DNA of 5,076 bases from Pontimonas sp. Its GTDB lineage: Bacteria; Actinomycetota; Actinomycetes; Actinomycetales; Microbacteriaceae. Made by a program: the position numbers and the translations under genes. Numbering within the stretch: position 1 is the first letter of the stretch; the number at the start of each line of letters is the position of its first letter. The notes beneath the pieces are model-generated. The model saw only the letters and a list, made by a program, of their open reading frames with translations. It was not told where the DNA came from and did no database searches. Below, in pieces: positions 1 through 5,076 of the stretch. The DNA is taken from positions 1-5,076 of the forward strand of contig JALQXU010000065.1 in assembly GCA_023263045.1 (NCBI GenBank), written 5' to 3'.

Positions 1-27
1 GGTGGCCTGATAGTCGAGATAGACCAT
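1..27 (-). CDS. Cysteine desulfurase (NifS/IscS-like), N-terminal fragment cut by the window edge
   Basis: Only the first nine codons are inside the window. They begin with ATG at 27-25 and read MVYLDYQAT on the minus strand. The pattern YLD-x-x-AT is the N-terminal signature of class V aminotransferase-fold cysteine desulfurases, PLP enzymes that take sulfur from cysteine for Fe-S clusters or tRNA thiolation. The start is well fixed because an in-frame TAG, the stop of the upstream thioredoxin-like gene, lies only two codons before the ATG. The gap is 6 bp and I see no good Shine-Dalgarno sequence, so translation is probably coupled to the upstream gene. The lysine and cysteine active-site residues lie outside the window, so the subfamily cannot be told. 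The call rests on nine residues plus a fitting position, and is probable but not certain. Confidence 0.66.
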
Positions 28-33
28 AGACGC

Positions 34-942
34 CTAGAACATGAGGGAGGCGAGCTGGGTGCGCGCCTTTTTTACCTCGGGAGCTGCCTGACCCACAATC
101 GTGAAGTAGCTGAGCAAACGCTCCCGAATCCGCTCTTTGTCCTCGTCACTGGCGCTGGCGAAAATACCCAGCAACCTGACAAAAGCATCCTCAATGTGTC
201 CACCGGACATGTCGAGGTCAGCCACGGCTAGCGCGTGGTCCGCATTTCCTGAATCATCAGCGGCTGAGCGCCGGACTGCTTCAGCATCGAGAGATCGCGC
301 GCGCTCGAGAAGCTCCACCTGGGCTAGTCCCGCGGCCGCATCGGCATCCGCAGGAGACTCCTGCAGTGCCTTCTCGTAGGCCGCTTTCGCAGCCGGAAGG
401 TCGTTGCGGGTCAGAGCATCGAAGGCCTCCTGATGGAGGGGTGGTAGCGGCGCCTCCTGTGGCTCCGAATCCTCCTCTGGTGCGCTGGCACCGGGGTCAA
501 CCTGGCCGGTCACTCCGTTTTCTTGGGCAAAGGTCAACACCTGGTCCAAGATGGCCCGCACTTCTTGCTCTGCGGGGATTCCTTTGAACAAGGGAACAGG
601 TTGACCGCCAATCAGGGCGAGTACTGTGGGGATTCCTTCGATCTGAAGCGCTCGAACGAGCTCAGGAGACGATTCACCTCGCACCGTTCCCAAAACAAAG
701 CGACCCTGATAGCTCTCAATGATGGGGCCCAGGACAGGCTGCACTTCGCCGCCATAGACCTCGAGAATGACGGGAACAGTGCGGGAGAGCTCGACGAGGG
801 CAGCAATGCTGCGGTCATCGACATCGCGCACGAGAGAGTCAGCATTACCCGACGAGGGTGTCGAGGGCGCTTGGTTCTTGTTCACAAGTCCCGACAAGTC
901 CACGGCACCCGCCAGGGCGGGTCCCAACCGGGGATCACTCAC
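34..942 (-). CDS. Cysteine-free thioredoxin-fold/TPR protein, CnoX (YbbN)-like
   Basis: This 302-residue cytoplasmic protein has three parts. Residues 1-37 are a flexible leader rich in Ser, Pro and Asn. Residues about 38-142 form a thioredoxin fold, with the beta strand VPVILEVYG and the cis-proline region GIPTVLAL (Pro105). After an acidic, Pro-rich linker (about 147-168), residues about 169-302 are helical TPR-like repeats, including a clear unit around 170-200. In E. coli CnoX this architecture makes a chaperone (holdase) that hands clients to GroEL or DnaK. The place of the CxxC motif is taken by YGGEVQ, and there is no cysteine anywhere in the protein, so it cannot do thiol-disulfide chemistry. 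I infer an adaptor or chaperone role. The start is GTG at 942-940, preceded by a near-perfect Shine-Dalgarno sequence. It overlaps the end of the upstream membrane protein gene by 8 bp and is followed 6 bp later by a cysteine desulfurase start, so all three probably share a transcript. Confidence 0.88.
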   Translation of the reverse strand: MSDPRLGPALAGAVDLSGLVNKNQAPSTPSSGNADSLVRDVDDRSIAALVELSRTVPVILEVYGGEVQPVLGPIIESYQGRFVLGTVRGESSPELVRALQIEGIPTVLALIGGQPVPLFKGIPAEQEVRAILDQVLTFAQENGVTGQVDPGASAPEEDSEPQEAPLPPLHQEAFDALTRNDLPAAKAAYEKALQESPADADAAAGLAQVELLERARSLDAEAVRRSAADDSGNADHALAVADLDMSGGHIEDAFVRLLGIFASASDEDKERIRERLLSYFTIVGQAAPEVKKARTQLASLMF

Positions 943-2713
943 TGGCTACCTCCTTCGCACCAATCAGGCTGTAGGTGAAACCGAGGACCCTGATCGCGTC
1001 CTCAGATCCCACCGGGGGCACGTACCAGAGTATTTGGAGTTGGGACTCGACATCGAATCCTTCGGTGGATTGCGACAGTGAGGTGAGAGCTCGCACCGCG
1101 ATACTGGAGTTCAGAGCCGCCCCCGATTGGACGGGTTCCACGCGCTCACGCTCGATAATCGTACCCATCACGATGGCTCCCGCATCTGCCGTCGAAAACG
1201 CCACCACTTCGGTCTCACCCGGTGTCGATTCCCACGTCACTTGGACGGTCTCACCGAAGGATTCTTGCCGGAGCGCTTGCGCATCCGGCCCAGCCTGCGC
1301 ATAGAGCGGGTCGTTCGCGAGAGCAAAGTCCCTCGCAAACGGGCTTTCCGTTCCGTTGCGCAACACATCGGCGTATCGCTCGATGAGTTCGTTCGGCGGA
1401 ATACGGGTCAACTTGCTCTCCGCGGAGAGCTTGGGTGCACCGACGGACGCCGAGGGTAGGTCGGGTAACTGGACTTGAGGATTCAACACGATCGCATAGG
1501 TGAGCTCATAGGGCGAGCGGGGATCAAGCTGTTTGAGCACCACACCCAGAGAGGGGGATTCCAGATCGGCCTCGTCCTGGATGATGCCAAACACACTGCG
1601 AGGCCACACTGTGGTCTGCTGCGGCACCACCAATCGAATGGGTGAGGCGGGGATGGGCACCATGGTGGCGGATTCCGGGTCAGCGCGCTGGATGATGTAG
1701 GCGGCTCGTCTCGCTGCCAGCGTCGGCTCTTCCACCCTCACGCCCAGGGTGTTCACGGAGAGCTCCTCATCGGCGAGTCGAATCTGTTCCGCAACGCGCG
1801 CCATGATGCGGGAGAACTGAAGCTCGGTGACTGCCGGGTAAGGGGCAACCGTTTGAGTGTTGGTCGGTGTCGTGGCCTCTTCTTCGGGCTCTGGCGCTGG
1901 AGCGCTGGGGGCACATCCACCCAGAGCGAGAGCTCCCGCAACCGGGAGAGCGATGAATTGTGCGGCTCGCCGCCCCCTGGGGCGAACTGAGGAGGGTCTT
2001 TTCACCCGTGAAACCCGAGGTGCTCGCACCTTGGGCCGTCTGGTCTTCCGACGCCTGGGGCCCTTGGTCCTGCGCCAGTGGAGCCACGACGTAATGAGGG
2101 CGACAAAGCCGGCAACCATGGTGACCAGGCCCACCACGATCAGAGCGAGAATCCAGGGCGCTTCGTTGGTCACTGGCCACGAAATGGTCACCGTGTGGGG
2201 GGCTGGAAGCACCCCGTCGCTCATGATGAGGACGGACACATCATCTGGGGCGGCGATGGATATGGATACGGAATCGGATTCGGAGTATTCGGCGAACCAC
2301 AGGTCGGAACCCGCTGGCTCTGGCAGGTAGAGCTCACCGGAACGCGGCAGTGCGGTGAGTGTGTTGTTCACAGCATCAACACCGAGCAAAGTATGCCTAG
2401 CGGGCGAGAGCCAGGCCATCACGTCGATTGTTCGGCCATACGCCACGAAAACTCGATCGGTGCTTCGGTTCTCGAACCCCACCCCTTCGGTGCGCGGAAC
2501 ACGAGCACTCGTTCCACCCTCGACGGTGATGGTCTGGCGACCGGGAAACGCCAGCAGGTCGTCGCCGTGGATGATCACGGCAGGCGCCGTAGCCTCCAGC
2601 TCCACCGAAAGATCAATCGTGTCGGGGGCATCAAACACGGTCCGCTGGGCGATACCAATCGAGAGGGAAACGGTCGATACAGCGAGAAGAACGATGGCAA
2701 CGATGAGGCGCAC
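935..2713 (-). CDS. Membrane-anchored envelope protein of unknown function with an internal lipobox
   Basis: I cannot assign a function. Counting from GTG 2713 gives 592 residues. A hydrophobic helix lies at about 2-20. A predicted external domain, mostly beta-type sequence, follows at about 24-186. A second helix is at about 187-209, then a very basic, presumably cytoplasmic stretch at 213-249 rich in Arg, Lys and Pro. A third short hydrophobic segment (about 251-266) ends in LGGC at Cys267, a good type II signal peptidase lipobox. A Pro/Glu/Thr linker leads into a predicted external C-terminal domain of about 300 residues without a motif I recognise. I recall similar membrane-plus-lipoprotein proteins in Microbacteriaceae, annotated as hypothetical. 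The frame is also open from GTG 2731 (598 residues). I prefer GTG 2713 because AAGGGGA lies just before it, while 2731 has no Shine-Dalgarno sequence. The stop overlaps the thioredoxin-like gene by 8 bp, so the two are co-transcribed. A role in envelope assembly is only a guess. Confidence 0.85.
   Translation of the reverse strand: MRLIVAIVLLAVSTVSLSIGIAQRTVFDAPDTIDLSVELEATAPAVIIHGDDLLAFPGRQTITVEGGTSARVPRTEGVGFENRSTDRVFVAYGRTIDVMAWLSPARHTLLGVDAVNNTLTALPRSGELYLPEPAGSDLWFAEYSESDSVSISIAAPDDVSVLIMSDGVLPAPHTVTISWPVTNEAPWILALIVVGLVTMVAGFVALITSWLHWRRTKGPRRRKTRRPKVRAPRVSRVKRPSSVRPRGRRAAQFIALPVAGALALGGCAPSAPAPEPEEEATTPTNTQTVAPYPAVTELQFSRIMARVAEQIRLADEELSVNTLGVRVEEPTLAARRAAYIIQRADPESATMVPIPASPIRLVVPQQTTVWPRSVFGIIQDEADLESPSLGVVLKQLDPRSPYELTYAIVLNPQVQLPDLPSASVGAPKLSAESKLTRIPPNELIERYADVLRNGTESPFARDFALANDPLYAQAGPDAQALRQESFGETVQVTWESTPGETEVVAFSTADAGAIVMGTIIERERVEPVQSGAALNSSIAVRALTSLSQSTEGFDVESQLQILWYVPPVGSEDAIRVLGFTYSLIGAKEVASE
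948..955 (-). promoter_or_regulatory. Strong ribosome binding site of the thioredoxin-fold/TPR gene
   Basis: The minus strand reads AAGGAGGT here, an essentially full anti-Shine-Dalgarno match, 5 nt before the GTG start at 942. It lies inside the last codons of the upstream membrane-protein gene. This supports the GTG start and implies that the gene has its own initiation besides any coupling through the 8-bp overlap. Confidence 0.8.
1913..1963 (-). other. Internal hydrophobic segment with lipobox (LGGC) in the envelope protein
   Basis: The span encodes residues 251-267 of the protein (numbered from GTG 2713): a 16-residue hydrophobic run followed by Cys267 (codon TGT at 1915-1913). The residues before the cysteine are L-G-G, which fits the [LVI]-[ASTG]-[GA]-C lipobox. 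A run of arginines and lysines precedes the segment and the linker APSAPAPEPEEE follows it. This is exactly what a lipoprotein signal peptide looks like, except that it is in the middle of a protein. Whether it is cleaved and lipidated is not known. Confidence 0.65.
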
Positions 2714-2717
2714 TCGT

Positions 2718-2724
2718 TCCCCTT
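2718..2724 (-). promoter_or_regulatory. Ribosome binding site that decides the start of the envelope protein
   Basis: The minus strand reads AAGGGGA here, 4 nt before the GTG at 2713-2711. It falls within the first codons of the longest possible reading frame, which begins at GTG 2731 and has no purine-rich site in front of it. This favours the shorter start, which also puts the hydrophobic helix almost at the N-terminus. Confidence 0.55.
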
Positions 2725-2791
2725 CCCGCACGAATAGGTGGGCCTGTGGGGGCCCCGACCGACTCTTCAGGGTAGCCGAAACCAGTTTGGT

Positions 2792-2817
2792 TTGACCTGG
2801 CTCCCTAGAGCTACACT
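2792..2817 (+). promoter_or_regulatory. Candidate sigma-70-type promoter of the DivIVA-like gene
   Basis: TTGACC at 2792-2797 resembles a -35 box, and TACACT at 2812-2817 fits the TAnnnT form of actinobacterial -10 boxes. The spacer is only 14 nt, short of the usual 16-18, so the -35 assignment is doubtful and the -10 box may work with another upstream element. A start around 2823-2826 would leave a leader of about 40 nt before the ATG at 2865. Confidence 0.35.
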
Positions 2818-2864
2818 ACGGGGAGGCTTAAACAGGTTTCATTACGGAAAGATTCGACGTTTCT

Positions 2865-4181
2865 ATGGCAAACACGGAACAAGAGTTCACGACGGAGTTG
2901 CGCGGTTACAAGCGCAGCGAAGTCGACGAGGTCATCAATGACCTTCGGGCTGAGCTCATCCAAGCCTCGAAGGATCGCGGAAACCTCCTGTCGGAACTGG
3001 GCGCGCTCAAAGAACACATCGCCGCAATGGAGGCATCCTCAGGAGAGACGTTCTCCCCCAGCTACTCCGGTCTCGGAAGTCGCCTCGAAGCAATTCTGCG
3101 CATCGCCGAAGAGCAGTCCACCCGGATCATCGGTCAAGCCGATATCGACTCTGAGCGCATCATAGGCAACGCGAGAACAGAAGCACAATCCCTCGTGGAG
3201 GCGGCGGAGCGCGAGGCAGAACGCCTCACCACCGATGCGTCTAACCGGGCTGCAAACACCCTCGATGGGGCCCGCGAACAAGCGGAAAAGCTCATCCAGG
3301 ACGCCACCGAGGAAGCCAAGCGTCTCACCGAGGGCGCCGTGGAGGAAGCATCCGCCATTCGAGGTGCTGTCGCGACGGAAGCTGCCAAAATGCGGGCCAG
3401 CGCGAAGCGTGAAACCGAAGCAATGCGGGCCGAGGTGGAGCGAGAGATTTCTGAACTCAAAGTTGTCGCAGAGCGCGAATTGAACCAAGCGCGGGAGCAG
3501 GCCTCAGAGCTCACCAAGGAAGTTGAGGCAGAGCGCGCGAGCCACGAGCTCACCTTGAAGAAGATCCAGGAAGAAGCGGCCCTCGCGAAGACAAACCTCG
3601 AGCACGAAGTCGCCGAAACCACGGCAAAGCTCAAGCACGAAAACGACAAGCAAGCAGAGAAACTTGCACACATCGCGGAGCAGGCCAGAGTGGATCTCGA
3701 GGCGGAACTAAGTGCTCGTCGAGCAGAAGCAGAGCGTGACCTTCTTGATGCGCATCAGAAAGCCGTCGAGCTCAATAATCGCTTCCTCAAGGAAGCCGAG
3801 TCTCAATTGGCGGAGACGAAGTCTCGCCTGGGCGCACTGCGCCAGGAGCACCAGAAGATTACGGCCGCCATCGACGAGGCCAACCGGAGTGGCAAAGCTC
3901 AGGCTCAAGCCGAAGCGACCGAGCTCATAGCCCAGGCGCACAAGCAGGCGCGCGAGATTGTGGAAGCTGCCGAAAACGAAGCGACGTCCCGTGTGGCCGC
4001 GGCAGAGGGTCGCCTCGTCGAATTGCGTGCCGAGCGCGACACGATCGCCGAGTATGTGGAGTCACTGAGAGCCATAGTTGCCGGGGCTTTGGAGGCACCC
4101 GCTCCGAAAAAGTCTCAGAAGTCTTCTAAGCGCTCCAAGCCTCGGGCAGTGGAGCAGCAGCCGGATTCAGCCGCTTCGTAA
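2865..4181 (+). CDS. DivIVA-like long coiled-coil protein (polar growth/cell division family)
   Basis: This 438-residue protein is predicted to be cytoplasmic and almost entirely alpha-helical. Residues 8-35 carry a short DivIVA-type N-terminal motif, with LRGYKRSEVDEVI corresponding to the FRGYdedEVneFL region of DivIVA/Wag31. Residues about 70-90 (LEAILRIAEEQSTRII) match the start of the second helical region typical of DivIVA-like proteins. Eleven consecutive 11-residue repeats then span about 91-211, followed by mixed coiled coil to about 400, with a second short run of 11-residue units near 345-388. The tail at 415-427 is basic (KKSQKSSKRSKPR). Family members recruit cell-wall growth machinery to poles or septa or form cytoskeletal scaffolds, as Wag31, Scy and FilP do. 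It is longer than Wag31 and could be an accessory scaffold and not the essential DivIVA. ATG 2865 is the only usual start before an in-frame TAA at 2829, but its Shine-Dalgarno (GGAAAG, 13 nt away) is weak. Its 3' end overlaps the convergent hydrolase gene. Confidence 0.85.
   Translation: MANTEQEFTTELRGYKRSEVDEVINDLRAELIQASKDRGNLLSELGALKEHIAAMEASSGETFSPSYSGLGSRLEAILRIAEEQSTRIIGQADIDSERIIGNARTEAQSLVEAAEREAERLTTDASNRAANTLDGAREQAEKLIQDATEEAKRLTEGAVEEASAIRGAVATEAAKMRASAKRETEAMRAEVEREISELKVVAERELNQAREQASELTKEVEAERASHELTLKKIQEEAALAKTNLEHEVAETTAKLKHENDKQAEKLAHIAEQARVDLEAELSARRAEAERDLLDAHQKAVELNNRFLKEAESQLAETKSRLGALRQEHQKITAAIDEANRSGKAQAQAEATELIAQAHKQAREIVEAAENEATSRVAAAEGRLVELRAERDTIAEYVESLRAIVAGALEAPAPKKSQKSSKRSKPRAVEQQPDSAAS
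3135..3497 (+). repeat. Eleven tandem 33-bp (11-residue) degenerate coiled-coil repeats
   Basis: Residues 91-211 of the DivIVA-like protein split without gap into eleven 11-residue units, such as NARTEAQSLVE, GAREQAEKLIQ and DATEEAKRLTE. The pattern is x-A-x-x-E-A-x-x-h-x-x, where h is Leu, Ile or Met. Ala is at position 2 in nine of the eleven units (Val in the other two). Ala is at position 6 in units 2 to 8. Such hendecads form nearly straight or slightly right-handed coiled coils. The DNA units have diverged, so the repeat is conserved at protein level only. Confidence 0.8.
3897..4028 (+). repeat. Second block of about four 11-residue coiled-coil units
   Basis: Residues 345-388 of the DivIVA-like protein again divide into 11-residue units (AQAQAEATELI, AQAHKQAREIV, EAAENEATSRV, AAAEGRLVELR), with Ala at position 3 and Ile, Val or Leu at position 10. 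The units are less regular than in the first block, and about 130 residues of less regular coiled coil separate the two. Confidence 0.55.
4126..4181. other. Convergent 3' overlap of the DivIVA-like gene and the hydrolase gene
   Basis: Both strands code here: the last 18 codons and stop of the plus-strand DivIVA-like gene, and the last 18 codons and stop of the minus-strand hydrolase gene. I see no hairpin followed by a T-run on either side. Transcripts of the two genes must therefore overlap unless termination is Rho-dependent. Confidence 0.85.
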
Positions 4182-4845
4182 TTTCGTTCAATACGAAGCG
4201 AGTCTGCTTTTCTCCCACCCAGAGGTGTTTGGCACCCTCTGCCATCACCAGCTCAACTGACGGAGCCACGGCGAATCCTTCCCGGGCTTGTTGTGGGGGC
4301 AAGAAATCATCGAACTCGGGGATGAGCGCGACGACTGGAACCGGTGAGTCTTGCCAGCTGACTAGCTCCTCCTGAGTGGTGCGGTGGAGCGGTGGTGAGA
4401 GCAAGATGACGCCAGAGATGCGATCGGTGTGCTCTCTCGCGTGCTTCAAGATAACTTCGGTCCCAAACGACCAGCCAATAAGCCACGGTGTGGGCAAACC
4501 AAGCCGTTCCGCTTCAGCCAAGGCTGCTTCAAGGTCCTTCTTCTCTTCAATTCCCTCGCCAAAGGACCCCTCTGAGGTCCCTCGGGGCGAACTGACACCT
4601 CGGAAGTTGAAACGGAACACGGCAATATCCGCCAGAGCAGGCAACCGCCACGAGGCTTTTCGGATGACGTGAGAGTCCATGAACCCCCCGGCGGTAGGAA
4701 GGGGGTGAAGAAACAGAGCCGTTGCCATCGCGGGGTGATCCTCGGGCCAGGCGACCTCCCCCACCAGGGTGAGGTCATCCGAGGTCGTGAAGCTGATGTC
4801 CTCGCGGCGGGCCGGAAGCACCGTGGTGGAGGTGATGGCGTTCAA
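4126..4845 (-). CDS. Alpha/beta hydrolase, COG2945-type
   Basis: This 239-residue single-domain protein is predicted to be cytoplasmic, with no signal peptide. The order of motifs is that of the COG2945 alpha/beta superfamily: the oxyanion-hole strand and loop LFLHPLPTAGG (44-54), the strand FRFNFRGVSSPRGT (77-90), the nucleophile elbow GWSFG with Ser126, the probable catalytic Asp179 in PEFDDF, and His207 in GAKHLW. The triad is therefore complete and an active hydrolase is expected. The substrate cannot be told, but esters or acyl groups are typical for the fold. The start is TTG at 4845-4843. GGAGA lies 5 nt upstream, and the TTG overlaps the TGA stop of the preceding gene as TTGA, which indicates translational coupling. 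No better start lies between this and the upstream in-frame stop at 4864-4866, where only two CTG codons occur. The last 18 codons overlap the convergent DivIVA-like gene by 56 bp. Confidence 0.88.
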   Translation of the reverse strand: MNAITSTTVLPARREDISFTTSDDLTLVGEVAWPEDHPAMATALFLHPLPTAGGFMDSHVIRKASWRLPALADIAVFRFNFRGVSSPRGTSEGSFGEGIEEKKDLEAALAEAERLGLPTPWLIGWSFGTEVILKHAREHTDRISGVILLSPPLHRTTQEELVSWQDSPVPVVALIPEFDDFLPPQQAREGFAVAPSVELVMAEGAKHLWVGEKQTRFVLNEITKRLNPAAAPLPEAWSA

Positions 4846-5076
4846 TAGATTCTCCAGCAGTGCTTATGCCAGTGGCGCCGCTCCGAAATGTCGTGCGCAT
4901 CGCCCATGATGCCATCTTGCTTCCACGCGACGAGGTGCTCGACACCGGGCTCGATCGTGAGGTTGCATCCGGGGCAGGTGTAGTTCTTGGCAGCTTGTGA
5001 AGCGCTGATGGGTTGGACCGTGTAGGTGTAGCCTCGCTTGGTTTCTGAGCGACGAAACCCGGTTCGCAGCTTCTCG
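4842..5076 (-). CDS. Small conserved actinobacterial protein with probable zinc site, 5' end cut by the window
   Basis: The frame is open from the right edge to TGA at 4844-4842, giving the last 77 residues. The sequence begins EKLRTGFRRSETKRGYTYTV and contains CPGC (residues 34 and 37 of the fragment) and, near the C-terminus, HWHKHC (His70, Cys73). CxxC plus HxxC would make a zinc-ribbon-like site, so a structural zinc and possible nucleic acid or protein binding are inferred. I recall this R-SETK...CPGC...RRHWH...CW pattern from a short actinobacterial family often labelled 'ATP/GTP-binding protein' in genomes. I see no P-loop in this fragment to justify that name. The stop shares bases with the hydrolase start (TTGA), so the two are in one operon. 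The start codon and promoter lie beyond the window. Confidence 0.78.
   Translation of the reverse strand, partial: EKLRTGFRRSETKRGYTYTVQPISASQAAKNYTCPGCNLTIEPGVEHLVAWKQDGIMGDAHDISERRHWHKHCWRIY
4851..4855 (-). promoter_or_regulatory. Ribosome binding site supporting the TTG start of the hydrolase
   Basis: The minus strand reads GGAGA here, 5 nt before the TTG at 4845. It lies inside the last codons of the upstream small-protein gene. Together with the TTGA overlap it makes TTG 4845 the best start. Confidence 0.6.

Larger units (their letters stand above)
2714..2864. promoter_or_regulatory. Divergent intergenic region between the envelope operon and the DivIVA-like gene
   Basis: About 150 bp separate the starts of two divergent genes, so promoters for both directions should lie here. 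For the plus strand I see one candidate, listed separately. For the minus strand I see no convincing -35/-10 pair. Other structure visible: a perfect inverted repeat AAACC-N5-GGTTT at 2779-2793, which overlaps the plus-strand -35 candidate, and the palindrome GGGGCCCC at 2749-2756 in the probable leader of the envelope operon. No small gene is supported. Confidence 0.6.

Noticed and set aside
137..978. Plus-strand open frames opposite the thioredoxin-like gene
   Set aside because: They are antisense frames of a well-supported gene, with low-complexity Ser/Arg/Ala-rich translations and no recognisable domain or ribosome site.
2001..2012. Palindrome TTCAC-CC-GTGAA as a possible operator
   Set aside because: It lies deep within the coding region for the basic linker of the envelope protein. 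A single 5-bp inverted repeat there is expected by chance.
2078..2737. Plus-strand frame of 219 codons opposite the envelope gene
   Set aside because: It is antisense to a protein with clear helices and a lipobox. The product is Gly/His/Arg-rich with no hydrophobic or domain pattern.
2748..2756. GGGGCCCC palindrome as the stem of a terminator or riboswitch
   Set aside because: It has no loop and no T-run, and the leader is too short for a known riboswitch fold.
3135..3497. The 33-bp periodicity as a DNA-level tandem repeat or CRISPR-like array
   Set aside because: The units are not similar enough as DNA and have no spacers. The period is explained by the 11-residue protein repeat.
3039..3673. 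Long minus-strand frames (149 and 179 codons) opposite the DivIVA-like gene
   Set aside because: They mirror the biased codon pattern of the Ala/Glu/Arg-rich coiled coil. The translations are Ser/Ala/Arg or Phe/Gly/Leu-rich without motifs.
4564..4580. Hairpin GGACC-N7-GGTCC as a possible terminator
   Set aside because: It lies inside the hydrolase coding sequence, has only five pairs and no T-run.

Overview
The window looks like chromosomal DNA of an actinobacterium, most likely a Microbacteriaceae-type organism. I infer this from moderately high GC, compact overlapping genes, GTG and TTG starts, a DivIVA-family coiled-coil protein, and a small conserved protein (CPGC...HWHKHC) of a kind I associate with Actinobacteria. 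The assignment is by recollection and not by a database search. I see no mobile element, CRISPR array, rRNA, tRNA or phage gene.

Layout. The left block (1-2713) is a tightly packed minus-strand operon, read right to left. It starts with a 592-residue membrane-anchored envelope protein of unknown function. An 8-bp overlap leads into a thioredoxin-fold/TPR protein of the CnoX (YbbN) type that has no cysteine. Six bases further on come the first nine codons of a cysteine desulfurase, cut by the left edge. A divergent intergenic region (2714-2864) separates this operon from a plus-strand gene (2865-4181). That gene encodes a 438-residue DivIVA-like coiled-coil protein with a strikingly regular 11-residue repeat. 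It converges on, and overlaps by 56 bp, a second minus-strand operon. This operon consists of a small probable zinc-binding protein, cut by the right edge, and an alpha/beta hydrolase of the COG2945 type. These two are coupled by a TTGA stop/start overlap that also fixes the hydrolase's TTG start.

How the genes may work together. The DivIVA-like protein is expected to act in polar growth, septation or cell shape. The envelope protein across the divergent promoter region has two membrane helices, a very basic cytoplasmic linker and then an internal lipoprotein-like signal ending in L-G-G-C. It therefore looks like a membrane protein fused to a lipoprotein. The thioredoxin-like protein is probably a holdase or adaptor and not an oxidoreductase. 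No complete pathway can be read from the window. The most unusual features are the internal lipobox in the envelope protein and the eleven consecutive hendecads in the DivIVA-like protein. Both are structural observations, and neither demonstrates a new system.
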